Shown: piece by piece, positions 46,817 through 55,500 of the stretch
Layout: every line of letters starts with the position of its first letter
How positions within the stretch are numbered: position 1 is the stretch's first letter
Source: Streptococcus oralis
GTDB lineage: Bacteria > Bacillota > Bacilli > Lactobacillales > Streptococcaceae
Direction of reading: 5' to 3'
Length of the DNA: 64,000 nucleotides
NCBI RefSeq assembly: GCF_021497945.1
Contig: NZ_CP046524.1
Coordinates: forward strand, 1,337,501 to 1,401,500
Translations under genes and position numbers: made by a program
Notes under the pieces: model-generated
The model's input: the letters and a program-made list of their open reading frames with translations, nothing else
What the model was told of the DNA's origin: nothing
The model's database searches: none

Positions 46817-47932
46817 TTATTCTTGTTTCTTTTCTTCAGCTTTTTTTTCTTCCTGTTTTTTCTTCTCTGCTTCTTTAGCTTCTTGTTTAGCCTTTTCCTC
46901 AGCTTCTTCCAAACGTTTATCAGCCAGGCTAGTGCTATAGATTCCTGCCTCCATATCGATGAAGCTCGGTTCTGCTAACTGTGGCTTGATTTTGCTGTAA
47001 TAAGGCAATTTCTTACCCAATTCTGACAAGGGAACCAATATTTCATCTGTATCCTGCATAGTAATTTTTAGAAGATCGGCAGTTGCCTTACTTGGCGCTA
47101 GTTCGATCTTCTGAATTTGACTCTTTATGTCCTCACTAATGCTAGAAAGACCCGTCATCAAATCCTTCACCTGCTGCTCATCGTTAAAGGTGACTGTTAG
47201 GTAGGTCTCAGGCAGGTTCAAAAGGTTGACAGGGCTTGAGTCAATGGTTCCACTAGACAGAATTGGATAGTGATCTTCGCCTGTCACATAGTAGCCAACA
47301 ATCTCAAACTCTTTGACTTCAATCGTAAAGTTTGTCGGAAATTTGTAGTCAATCTTCGCCGATTCTATCCAATGGTTGGACTTGATTCGCTCAGCGTACT
47401 TCTCCTTGTTCCATAACAAAGACAAGGTATAGTCGCTGTCCTGAATACCAGAAACCTGTTTGATGTCATCCACCTGCGTGTTACTGTTTCCCTTAACCTC
47501 GATATTTTTGATGGTCGAAAGTGGAGTCAACAAATAGACTGAAAGAAGGAGAACCAGAACACTGGGTACCAAGATACTCACAGCTCGCCAAATATGAACA
47601 GGTGCAATTTTAGGCTTGGCTGGTTTCTCTGGTTTTTCTTTTTTCTTCTCTTTTTCTTCTTTGACTTTAGGATCACCCTTTTTAGATTTTTCTTCTTTTT
47701 CGGATGATTCTTCGTCTGGAACAGTTTCGTTCTGGTCGGAATCACTTGATGACTTCTTACTTTCCTCTAACGACTTAGAGTTTTTCCCCATTCGAGCTTG
47801 TTTTTCCTTTTCCTTCTCTTCAGCTAGGGCAGCTTCTTCTTCCGCCTTCTTCTTCAGGTATTCCTGGTTTCGTTTCTGCCATTCAGACAATTCTTGCTTC
47901 TGGTTTGATTCTTTTTTCTTATCCTTTGACAT
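46817..47932 (-). CDS. divIB: Cell-division protein DivIB/FtsQ
   Basis: A 371-aa bitopic division protein. The long cytoplasmic N-terminus (about 1-110) is extremely rich in Lys, Glu and Ser; one membrane helix follows (about 114-134), then the POTRA domain (TIKNIEVKGNSNTQVDDI) and the FtsQ beta domain to about 335. The tail is again a Lys/Glu-rich helix. It scaffolds FtsL/DivIC at the septum. It begins nine bases after murG. Confidence 0.92.
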   Translation of the reverse strand: MSKDKKKESNQKQELSEWQKRNQEYLKKKAEEEAALAEEKEKEKQARMGKNSKSLEESKKSSSDSDQNETVPDEESSEKEEKSKKGDPKVKEEKEKKKEKPEKPAKPKIAPVHIWRAVSILVPSVLVLLLSVYLLTPLSTIKNIEVKGNSNTQVDDIKQVSGIQDSDYTLSLLWNKEKYAERIKSNHWIESAKIDYKFPTNFTIEVKEFEIVGYYVTGEDHYPILSSGTIDSSPVNLLNLPETYLTVTFNDEQQVKDLMTGLSSISEDIKSQIQKIELAPSKATADLLKITMQDTDEILVPLSELGKKLPYYSKIKPQLAEPSFIDMEAGIYSTSLADKRLEEAEEKAKQEAKEAEKKKQEEKKAEEKKQE

Positions 47933-47941
47933 TGATATTCC

Positions 47942-49000
47942 TTATGCTAGGTCTTTTCTTAGTAGATCGTAAAAATCTGCAAGAGATTTCAATTCAGTCG
48001 AAGCTTTCATGCTAGCTTGGTACTGATCCTTATGACTAAGCAAGTGACTGAGTTTCTCCTCCAAGCTTTCCAAGGTCAAGTCACTTTCTTGAAGTTCTTC
48101 TGCGTAGCCTTTCTTAACAAAGTAGGCTGCATTTTCAATCTGGTCTCCTCGACTTGCTTCACGACCCAATGGTACGATGAGATGAAGTTTTGCCATGGCC
48201 AAGAGTTCGAAAATCGTATTGGCACCGCCACGCGTTACCACTACATCTGCCATCTCCATCAAAGGTTGATAGAGATCCGTCACATAATCAACACGAAAGA
48301 GATTTTGACTCAACTCATTGAGGCTAGAATCTCCAGTGAGATTGATAATATTGTAGCGCTCTGTCAGTTCTTGCTTATGATCTGTCACCAATTGGTTAAA
48401 GACACGAGCCCCTGCAGAACCACCGATAAATAATACAGTTGGCAATTTAGGATTAAAGTGGGTTTGGATATCCACCAACTCGTCTGGTTCTGGCGTCTCC
48501 TGGCCTGTTACCTTGGTCACTGCCCCCACATGCTCGACTTTTGCAAGACTAGCAGGCTGCTCAAAGGTTGAGTACATCTTAGTTGCGAATTTATAGGCAA
48601 TTTTATTGGCCAAGCCCATGGACAGGTCCGATTCGTGGATAAAGACAGGTACCCCTGACACACGCGCTGCGATAACAGGCGGCACCGAGACAAAGCCCCC
48701 CTTTGAAAAAAGAGCCTGTGGACGCAGTCGTAACATGATAAAGAGGGATTGGACGATACCCCAGGCAACTTTAAAGACATCTAGCATGTTTTGCCAGGAG
48801 AAGTAACGACGCAATTTCCCTGTCGCTATGGAATGAAAGGTCACATCCAGACCTGACTTGAGGATTTCTTGGTGTTCGATTCCATGCTTGTCACCAATAT
48901 AGTGAACTTCCCAGCCATCTTCGATAAACTTGGGCATTAACAAAAGGTTGAGGGTGACGTGTCCGACTGTGCCCCCACCTGTAAAAACAATTTTTTTCAT
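47942..49000 (-). CDS. murG: UDP-GlcNAc:lipid I N-acetylglucosaminyltransferase
   Basis: A 352-aa membrane-associated GT-B enzyme making lipid II. The N-terminal glycine loop [26 protein letters not shown] and the C-terminal donor site [10 protein letters not shown] and [13 protein letters not shown] are present. One base separates it from murD. Confidence 0.95.
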   Translation of the reverse strand: MKKIVFTGGGTVGHVTLNLLLMPKFIEDGWEVHYIGDKHGIEHQEILKSGLDVTFHSIATGKLRRYFSWQNMLDVFKVAWGIVQSLFIMLRLRPQALFSKGGFVSVPPVIAARVSGVPVFIHESDLSMGLANKIAYKFATKMYSTFEQPASLAKVEHVGAVTKVTGQETPEPDELVDIQTHFNPKLPTVLFIGGSAGARVFNQLVTDHKQELTERYNIINLTGDSSLNELSQNLFRVDYVTDLYQPLMEMADVVVTRGGANTIFELLAMAKLHLIVPLGREASRGDQIENAAYFVKKGYAEELQESDLTLESLEEKLSHLLSHKDQYQASMKASTELKSLADFYDLLRKDLA

Positions 49001-49001
49001 A

Positions 49002-50354
49002 TTATCCCTTTAACTCCGCTACTGTGTCGATAAATAGGTCACCACGTACTTCAAAGTTAGCATACATATCCCAGCTAGCATTGGCAGGACTGAGCAGAAC
49101 CACATCTCCTTGAGTCGCTAGCTCATAAGCCTTGCGGGTCGCATCAGCAACATCGGTCGCATCTACATAAGCCACACCAGCCTTATCCGCTGCCCGTTTG
49201 ACCCGTTCTGCAGACTGACCAAGGATGACCATTTTCTTGAGTCCAGTGATATCTGGCACCAGCTCGTCAAATTCATTTCCACGGTCCAAACCACCTGCAA
49301 TTAAGATAACCTTACTGTTGTCAAATCCTGACAAGGCTTTTTGGGTAGCCAAGATATTGGTTGACTTACTATCGTTATAGAATTTGACCCCCTTGATTTC
49401 ATCCACAAACTGGAGACGGTGCTTGACACCACCAAAGGCTGAAAGAGTTTCCTTGATGGTTTGGTTGTCTACACCACGAAGCTTGGCTACCGCAATGGTC
49501 GCAAGGGCATTTTCTACATTGTGGCTACCTGGAACACCGATTTCACTAGCTGCCATGACCACTTCCCCACGGAAGTAGAGTTGACCATCTTCCAGATAAG
49601 CTCCATCAACCTTTTCCAGTGTTGAAAATGGTACAACAGTAGCCTGTGTTTTGCTAGCCAATTCTTTTGCCAAGTCTTGGTTAAAGTTCAAAATAAGGAA
49701 ATCAGCTGCTGTCATCTTGTTCTGGATATTCCACTTAGCTGCCACATACTCCTCAAAAGAACCATGGTAGTCGATATGAGTGGGCATGAGGTTGGTAATA
49801 ACCGCAATCTCAGGATGAAATTCTTGAACACCCATCAGTTGGAAAGAAGAAAGTTCCATGACAAGTGTGTCCTTGGCTGTTGCAGTTTGAGCCACTTGAC
49901 TGGCAGGATAGCCGATGTTCCCTGACAAGAGACCATGTTGACCGGCAGCAGTCAAAACTTCTCCAATCATAGTCGTTGTGGTTGTTTTCCCATTTGAACC
50001 TGTGATACCGATAATTGGCGCTTCCGAGATCAAGTAAGCCAACTCCACCTCAGTCAAGACTGGAATTCCCTTTGCCAATGCCTTTTCAATCATGGGATTG
50101 CTATACGGGATACCTGGATTTTTCACCATCAGAGCGAAATCTTCATCCAACAATTCCAAAGGATGCCCACCAGTGACAACCTTGATTCCCTCTTCTAGCA
50201 AACTTTGCGCAGCAGGATTTTCCTCAAAAGGCTTGCCGTCATTTACTGTCACAATAGCTCCCAGCTTATCCAACAAACGAGCCGCAGACTCACCAGACTT
50301 AGCCAAACCTAAAACAAGTACTTTCTTATTTTTAAATTGATCGATTACTTTCAT
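49002..50354 (-). CDS. murD: UDP-N-acetylmuramoylalanine-D-glutamate ligase
   Basis: A 450-aa ATP-dependent Mur ligase. ATP-binding loop [17 protein letters not shown] (about 113-129); the substrate-side ELSSFQLMG and the C-terminal FYNDSKSTN segment are standard. First of murD-murG-divIB, with TGGTAAAAT as probable extended -10 just upstream. Confidence 0.96.
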   Translation of the reverse strand: MKVIDQFKNKKVLVLGLAKSGESAARLLDKLGAIVTVNDGKPFEENPAAQSLLEEGIKVVTGGHPLELLDEDFALMVKNPGIPYSNPMIEKALAKGIPVLTEVELAYLISEAPIIGITGSNGKTTTTTMIGEVLTAAGQHGLLSGNIGYPASQVAQTATAKDTLVMELSSFQLMGVQEFHPEIAVITNLMPTHIDYHGSFEEYVAAKWNIQNKMTAADFLILNFNQDLAKELASKTQATVVPFSTLEKVDGAYLEDGQLYFRGEVVMAASEIGVPGSHNVENALATIAVAKLRGVDNQTIKETLSAFGGVKHRLQFVDEIKGVKFYNDSKSTNILATQKALSGFDNSKVILIAGGLDRGNEFDELVPDITGLKKMVILGQSAERVKRAADKAGVAYVDATDVADATRKAYELATQGDVVLLSPANASWDMYANFEVRGDLFIDTVAELKG

Positions 50355-50443
50355 GTCTCAAACTCCATTTCTACTCCTACTATTTTACCATTTTTATGGA
50401 AATAATACTAAACGAAAATGCTCTAGCCTTCATTCTGACATCG

Positions 50444-50470
50444 AAAAAGAGAGCCATAGCTCTCTTTCTA
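50444..50470 (-). terminator. Terminator after the DUF3165 gene
   Basis: Minus-strand GAAAGAGAGCTA-TGG-CTCTCTTTTTC hairpin directly after the stop. Confidence 0.85.
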
Positions 50471-50471
50471 T

Positions 50472-50726
50472 TTATCTTCTTTTGCTCTTTTTTACTGGCA
50501 TGAGCGTAATGTCTCTCAAGCTAAAGTAGGCTAGAGCCAGCATGGCGATTGTGACAAAGAATTCTGTCGGTAATTGGAAGATTTGCAAGATGGACAACAT
50601 CAGCAAAATCAAGAGTGCAACAACTACAAAGACCAAGATAACGATGTTGACTGTTCCTTTGATACTTTGGGGTGTCGCAAATACATAGAGTAGTAATAAG
50701 AGTATCCCTATGATTAAATAGACCAT
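50472..50726 (-). CDS. DUF3165 family membrane protein
   Basis: An 84-aa protein with three hydrophobic segments (about 2-16, 24-45, 52-70) and a basic tail (KKSKRR). I recognise it as the DUF3165 family found next to typA in streptococci. Function unknown. It follows typA by 19 bases and is likely co-transcribed. Confidence 0.8.
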   Translation of the reverse strand: MVYLIIGILLLLLYVFATPQSIKGTVNIVILVFVVVALLILLMLSILQIFQLPTEFFVTIAMLALAYFSLRDITLMPVKKSKRR

Positions 50727-50745
50727 CTTTATCTCTTTCTAGCTC

Positions 50746-52587
50746 TTATTCAGCTGATTTTTTCTTCTTGTTAGCTTTCTCACGCTCTGCCTTGTTGAGG
50801 ATTTGCTTACGCAAACGGATTGACTCAGGCGTTACTTCCATGTACTCATCGTCGTTCAAGAACTCAAGAGACTCTTCAAGGGTCAAGATACGAGGTGTCT
50901 TGATAACCGCTGTTTGGTCCTTGGTTGCAGAACGAACGTTGGTCATTTGTTTGGCCTTAGTGATGTTAACTGTCAAATCGTTTTCACGAGAGTTTTCACC
51001 GATAATCATTCCTTCGTAAACCTCAGTACCTGGGTTGACAAAGATTGTACCACGTTCTTCGATAGACATGATTGAGTATGTTGTTGCCTTACCAGCATCG
51101 ATGGAAACAAGGGCACCACGGTGACGTCCACCAATTTCACCTGGAATCAATGGCAAGTATTGGTCGAAGGTATGGTTCATGATACCGTAACCACGAGTCA
51201 TTGACAAGAACTCAGTTGAGTAACCGATCAAACCACGCGCTGGAACAAGGAAGACCAAACGAGTTTGACCATTACCAGTTGAAATCATATCCAACATTTC
51301 ACCCTTACGTTCAGAAAGGCTTTGGATAACAGATCCTTGGTATTCTTCTGGAGTATCGATTTGAACACGTTCAAATGGTTCACATTTAACACCATCAATC
51401 TCTTTTACGATAACCTCTGGACGAGATACTTGAAGTTCATAACCCTCACGGCGCATGGTTTCGATCAGGATTGACAAGTGCAATTCTCCACGTCCTGAAA
51501 CTGTCCATTTATCTGGTGAATCCGTTGGGTCAACACGAAGGGAAACGTCTGTTTGCAATTCTGCCTGCAAGCGTTCTTCCACCTTACGAGAAGTCACCCA
51601 TTTACCTTCTTTACCAGCAAATGGTGAATTGTTGACCAAGAAAGTCATTTGAAGAGTTGGCTCATCGATGTGTAGGATTGGAAGTGCTTCAACTGCGTCT
51701 GTCGGAGTGATGGTTTCACCGACAAAGATGTCTTCCATACCGGAAACGGCAATCAAGTCACCAGCTTTGGCTTCTTGGATTTCACGACGTTCCAAACCAA
51801 AGAAACCGAAGAGTTTTGTAACACGGAAGTTCTTCGTTGTACCATCTAGTTTAGAAAGGGTAACTTGGTCCCCAACCTTAACAGTACCACGGAAGACACG
51901 ACCGATACCGATACGTCCAACGAAGTCATTGTAGTCCAAAAGTGACACTTGGAATTGCAAAGGCTCATCTGAGTTGTCTACTGGAGCTGGGATGTGGTCG
52001 ATAATGGTGTCAAAGATTGGTGCCATCGTAGCTTCTTGGTCAGCTGGATCATCTGACAATGAAGATGTTCCGTTGATAGCTGAAGCATACACCACTGGGA
52101 AATCAAGCTGGTCATCATCTGCACCAAGCTCGATGAAAAGTTCCAAGACTTCGTCCACTACTTCTGCTGGACGAGCTGATGGTTTATCGATTTTGTTGAC
52201 AACCACGATTGGAACAAGGTTTTGTTCCAAGGCTTTTTTCAATACGAAACGAGTTTGTGGCATGGTTCCTTCGTAGGCATCCACGACCAAGACAACACCG
52301 TCAACCATTTTCATGATACGCTCAACTTCTCCACCGAAGTCCGCGTGTCCTGGTGTATCCATGATATTGATACGAGTTCCGTTGTAGGCAACGGCAGTGT
52401 TTTTCGCAAGGATGGTTATTCCACGCTCTTTCTCGATATCGTTTGAGTCCATAGCGCGCTCTGCCAATTCAGTACGTGCATCAAGCGTTTCTGATTGTTT
52501 CAATAATTCGTCAACGAGGGTTGTTTTACCGTGGTCAACGTGGGCGATAATCGCAATGTTACGGATATCTTCTCTTAATTTTGTCAT
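50746..52587 (-). CDS. typA: Ribosome-associated GTPase TypA/BipA
   Basis: A 613-aa translational GTPase. G1 [10 protein letters not shown]2 RGITI, G3 DTPGH, G4 NKID in order; then EF-G-like domains and the BipA-specific C-terminus. The last residues are strongly basic ([15 protein letters not shown]). It helps assemble the large subunit, especially in the cold. A TATAAT extended -10 lies in the 160-bp upstream region, shared with the divergent pseudouridine synthase. Confidence 0.97.
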   Translation of the reverse strand: MTKLREDIRNIAIIAHVDHGKTTLVDELLKQSETLDARTELAERAMDSNDIEKERGITILAKNTAVAYNGTRINIMDTPGHADFGGEVERIMKMVDGVVLVVDAYEGTMPQTRFVLKKALEQNLVPIVVVNKIDKPSARPAEVVDEVLELFIELGADDDQLDFPVVYASAINGTSSLSDDPADQEATMAPIFDTIIDHIPAPVDNSDEPLQFQVSLLDYNDFVGRIGIGRVFRGTVKVGDQVTLSKLDGTTKNFRVTKLFGFFGLERREIQEAKAGDLIAVSGMEDIFVGETITPTDAVEALPILHIDEPTLQMTFLVNNSPFAGKEGKWVTSRKVEERLQAELQTDVSLRVDPTDSPDKWTVSGRGELHLSILIETMRREGYELQVSRPEVIVKEIDGVKCEPFERVQIDTPEEYQGSVIQSLSERKGEMLDMISTGNGQTRLVFLVPARGLIGYSTEFLSMTRGYGIMNHTFDQYLPLIPGEIGGRHRGALVSIDAGKATTYSIMSIEERGTIFVNPGTEVYEGMIIGENSRENDLTVNITKAKQMTNVRSATKDQTAVIKTPRILTLEESLEFLNDDEYMEVTPESIRLRKQILNKAEREKANKKKKSAE

Positions 52588-52746
52588 GATTTCCTCTAAT
52601 ATTTTAAATTTTTATTTCTAACTGAACAATTATACCACAGTCTCATTCAAAAATCACAGTTCAGCTAAGTGTAAATGTTTTCACTCTGCTTGTCTAGTCA
52701 AGGCAACTCTTTTCAAAGTCAGAGACTTATGATAAGATAAGCTGGT

Positions 52747-53472
52747 ATGCGTTTAGATAGATTATTAGCCCAAGAAATGATCAGTCGCAAGGCTATGAAA
52801 CAGGCACTCCTGAAAAAAGAAATCCTAGTAGATGATTGTCCAGCCAACTCCCTCGCTCAAAATGTCGATACTGGATTGCAGAAACTAGTTTTTCAAGGAC
52901 GGCAGATTCAAGGATACAAGCACACCTACCTCATGCTTCATAAACCAGGTGGAGTGGTGACAGCCAGTCAGGATAAGGACCTACCAACCGTCATGGACCT
53001 CCTTCCACCTGACATCCAGTCTGACCAGCTCTATGCTGTCGGCAGATTAGACCGTGACACGACGGGACTGCTCCTTCTGACAGACAATGGACCTCTTGGT
53101 TTTCAGCTCCTTCATCCCCAGTACCATGTCGATAAATCCTATCAAGTGGTGGTCAACGGACTGCTCACACCAGAACATATCCAAAAATTCAAAGATGGGA
53201 TTGTCTTTTTAGATGGGACTACTTGTAAACCTGCAAAACTAGACATTCTGTCCGTAAGCCCTGCAGAGAGCCATGCCTCCATCACCATTTCAGAAGGGAA
53301 ATTTCATCAGGTTAAAAAAATGTTCCTATCAGTCGGTGTTAAGGTGACCTCTCTCAAACGAGTTCAGTTCGGTGATTTCACTTTAGACCCAGAACTAGCA
53401 GAAGGGCAATACCGTCCCTTGAATCCAGAGGAATTAAAAATCATTAAAAACTATTTAGAGAAAAGTCGATAA
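52747..53472 (+). CDS. RsuA/RluB-family pseudouridine synthase
   Basis: A 241-aa rRNA-modifying enzyme. An S4 RNA-binding domain (1-55; MRLDRLLAQEMISRKAMKQAL) precedes the catalytic domain with the aspartate in GRLDRDTTGLLLLT (about 100). The KPGGVVTA and FHQVKKMF segments fit the 16S/23S RsuA-RluB-RluE-RluF group; the exact target is not decided. The upstream -10-like sequence ends only eight bases before the ATG. Confidence 0.9.
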   Translation: MRLDRLLAQEMISRKAMKQALLKKEILVDDCPANSLAQNVDTGLQKLVFQGRQIQGYKHTYLMLHKPGGVVTASQDKDLPTVMDLLPPDIQSDQLYAVGRLDRDTTGLLLLTDNGPLGFQLLHPQYHVDKSYQVVVNGLLTPEHIQKFKDGIVFLDGTTCKPAKLDILSVSPAESHASITISEGKFHQVKKMFLSVGVKVTSLKRVQFGDFTLDPELAEGQYRPLNPEELKIIKNYLEKSR

Positions 53473-53510
53473 AACAAAAAAAGCTTTATGTTTAAAGCTT
53501 TTTTGTTTTT
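53471..53510. terminator. Bidirectional terminator
   Basis: Long A/T-ended hairpin with the core AAAGCTTTA-TG-TTTAAAGCTTT between the convergent synthase and the 77-codon gene. Confidence 0.85.
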
Positions 53511-53513
53511 TGC

Positions 53514-53747
53514 TTATCTAAAAAAGATTGCAATGGCTAGAATCCAGATAAGTACAGAAACTACAATTCCAATGATATTCAGAATTTTTTCTGTTTTATA
53601 GGGTAATTGTGACTCTTTTTGATATGAAATAGCCAAGACCAATCCTATGATACCCAAAACCATACCTACTATTGGAGATAGCAAACCAAGAACGATAGAT
53701 AAGATACCTAAAACAAGTGAGGATTTTTTCTTTTGTTGTGAATTTAT
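53514..53747 (-). CDS. 77-codon two-span membrane protein with ATA at the start position
   Basis: A minus-strand frame of 77 codons. It has a polar start (NSQQKKKSS) and two long hydrophobic stretches (about 11-41 and 55-76) separated by a KESQLPYKTEK loop, resembling small DUF4190-type proteins. An AAGGAG site stands eight bases before the first codon, where ATA replaces the expected ATG. There is no in-frame ATG until residue 29. Either AUA is used as a weak start, or this is a gene inactivated at its start codon. Codons are otherwise intact. Confidence 0.65.
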   Translation of the reverse strand: MNSQQKKKSSLVLGILSIVLGLLSPIVGMVLGIIGLVLAISYQKESQLPYKTEKILNIIGIVVSVLIWILAIAIFFR

Positions 53748-53833
53748 ATTATAAAATCTCCTTAAATTTAATATAAATGATGATACCTTAAAATGCTAGC
53801 TTCATCTATCATTCGACAGTTTTTAAAAGAATG

Positions 53834-54214
53834 TTAGCTAGTCTTCACTTTCCCGTTCCAAGAATCCAATCCATAAGAAAGGATATAAATCTCAGAGAAA
53901 CTTTGTTTTTTCAGATAAAGTGCTGCATTGGTCACTCGTTGTCCGCGTTGGTTTTCGTAGAGAAGGACAGGTTTATCCTTACGAAGAGCTGCAAGGCTTG
54001 ACTTCAACTGATTTGAAGGAATATTGCGAGCTCCGAGGATATGTTTTCTGTGAAATTCTGCTGGTTCACGGACATCAATCAATTGCCCTTTCCGAATCAA
54101 GGCCTCGAATTCTGCATTGTCCACAATCTTAGCCGCACGACGAATACGAAGGTAGTTATAACCCATCCATGCCGCCATCGCCAATACGATTCCCCAAATA
54201 ATCCAAATTGTCAT
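53834..54214 (-). CDS. Rhodanese-like membrane-anchored protein without active cysteine
   Basis: A 126-aa protein with an N-terminal membrane helix (about 2-20) and a rhodanese fold (IDVREPAEFHRKHILGARNIP). In the active-site loop, LLYENQRGQR, glutamate and asparagine stand where the catalytic cysteine of CxxGxR should be, so sulfurtransferase activity is not expected. Role perhaps binding. It overlaps the YqgQ-like gene by four bases (ATGA). Confidence 0.85.
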   Translation of the reverse strand: MTIWIIWGIVLAMAAWMGYNYLRIRRAAKIVDNAEFEALIRKGQLIDVREPAEFHRKHILGARNIPSNQLKSSLAALRKDKPVLLYENQRGQRVTNAALYLKKQSFSEIYILSYGLDSWNGKVKTS

Positions 54215-54435
54215 AAGTTCTTCTCTCCATTTTTCTCTATGTAGTCTAATTCTATCTTGTGCTCTCTACGAAGAACAGCTTCCGCCTCTAGATAGTCTAG
54301 CTTGTCCATCAGACCTACATCATAGATCCGAGAGAGTTCGAGCTTCATCAGTTCAATATCATACAAGCGCTTCCCCATGTAAACAATAATGCCAAACTGT
54401 TTGAGAAATTGCTGCACATCATAGAATGTTTTCAT
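54211..54435 (-). CDS. YqgQ-like (DUF910) protein
   Basis: A 74-aa helical protein of the YqgQ family (MKTFYDVQQFLKQFGIIVYMGKR, then LYDIELMKLEL). No function is established. The ATG at 54435 is preceded by GGAAG; the longer frame adds 12 residues. First of two genes with the rhodanese-like protein. Confidence 0.82.
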   Translation of the reverse strand: MKTFYDVQQFLKQFGIIVYMGKRLYDIELMKLELSRIYDVGLMDKLDYLEAEAVLRREHKIELDYIEKNGEKNL

Positions 54436-54534
54436 AGCTTCCATTTTAGCAGATTCTAGACTTTTTTTCAATACTGGACTGGCCCTTTCCCCCTATTTTC
54501 TTCGTCTTCATTGCCCATTCTTCCGCAAGTGTGG

Positions 54535-54540
54535 TACAAT
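54535..54540 (+). promoter_or_regulatory. Extended -10 giving a leaderless LysR transcript
   Basis: TGGTACAAT ends seven bases before the ATG at 54547. The same GTGGTACAAT string and spacing occurs before the FAD oxidoreductase at 32870. Confidence 0.65.
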
Positions 54541-54546
54541 AAAAAC

Positions 54547-55455
54547 ATGAGAATTCAACAACTACACTATATTATCAAAATCGTCGAAACTGGCTCCATG
54601 AATGAAGCAGCCAAGCAACTCTTTATCACCCAACCCAGTCTCTCTAATGCTGTTCGAGACTTGGAAAATGAAATGGGCATTGAAATCTTTATCCGCAATC
54701 CCAAGGGCATTACCTTGACCCGTGATGGGATGGAGTTTCTCTCCTACGCTCGTCAAGTTGTCGAGCAAACCCAACTTCTGGAGGAACGCTATAAAAATCC
54801 TGTCGCCCACCGCGAACTTTTCAGCGTTTCCTCTCAGCACTATGCCTTTGTAGTCAATGCCTTTGTCTCCCTGCTCAAGAAAAGTGATATGGAAAAATAC
54901 GAGCTCTTCCTTCGTGAAACTCGGACTTGGGAGATTATCGATGACGTCAAGAACTTCCGTAGCGAGGTCGGTGTCCTCTTTTTAAACAGCTACAACCGTG
55001 ACGTTTTAACGAAAATGCTGGATGACAACCACCTCTTGGCCCACCATCTCTTTACAGCTCAGCCCCATATCTTTATCAGCAAGACCAACCCTCTGGCAAA
55101 GAAAGAAAAGGTTAAACTAGAAGATTTGGAAAACTTCCCTTACCTCAGCTATGACCAGGGGACGCACAACTCTTTCTACTTTTCAGAGGAGATTCTTTCA
55201 CAAGAGCACCACAAGAAATCCATTGTAGTCAGTGACCGTGCCACCCTCTTTAACCTTTTGATTGGTTTGGATGGTTACACCATTGCAACAGGGATTTTGA
55301 ACAGTAACCTCAACGGAGACAATATCGTTTCCATTCCACTGGACATTGACGACCCGATTGAACTAGTCTATATCCAGCATGAAAAAACCAGCCTATCTAA
55401 GATGGGCGAACGCTTTATCGAATACTTACTAGAGGAAGTTCAATTCGATAATTAA
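54547..55455 (+). CDS. LysR family transcriptional regulator
   Basis: A 302-aa LysR-type regulator. The winged helix is at 1-60 (MRIQQLHYIIKIVETGSMNEAAKQL, TQPSLSNAVRDLE). The effector domain begins near 90 (LFSVSSQHYAFVVNAFV) and resembles the CpsY/MtaR-type regulators of streptococci, which respond to methionine or cell-wall cues; this resemblance is from memory. The start at 54547 gives the standard length and sits at the predicted transcription start. Confidence 0.88.
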   Translation: MRIQQLHYIIKIVETGSMNEAAKQLFITQPSLSNAVRDLENEMGIEIFIRNPKGITLTRDGMEFLSYARQVVEQTQLLEERYKNPVAHRELFSVSSQHYAFVVNAFVSLLKKSDMEKYELFLRETRTWEIIDDVKNFRSEVGVLFLNSYNRDVLTKMLDDNHLLAHHLFTAQPHIFISKTNPLAKKEKVKLEDLENFPYLSYDQGTHNSFYFSEEILSQEHHKKSIVVSDRATLFNLLIGLDGYTIATGILNSNLNGDNIVSIPLDIDDPIELVYIQHEKTSLSKMGERFIEYLLEEVQFDN

Positions 55456-55500
55456 TAGGAAAAATGAAAAAGAGAAAAAGAAAAAGTTAGGAAATAGAAA

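Noticed and set aside
47616..47972. 118-codon plus-strand frame opposite divIB
   Set aside because: Phe/Ser-rich mirror of the Lys/Glu-rich DivIB N-terminus; no ribosome site.
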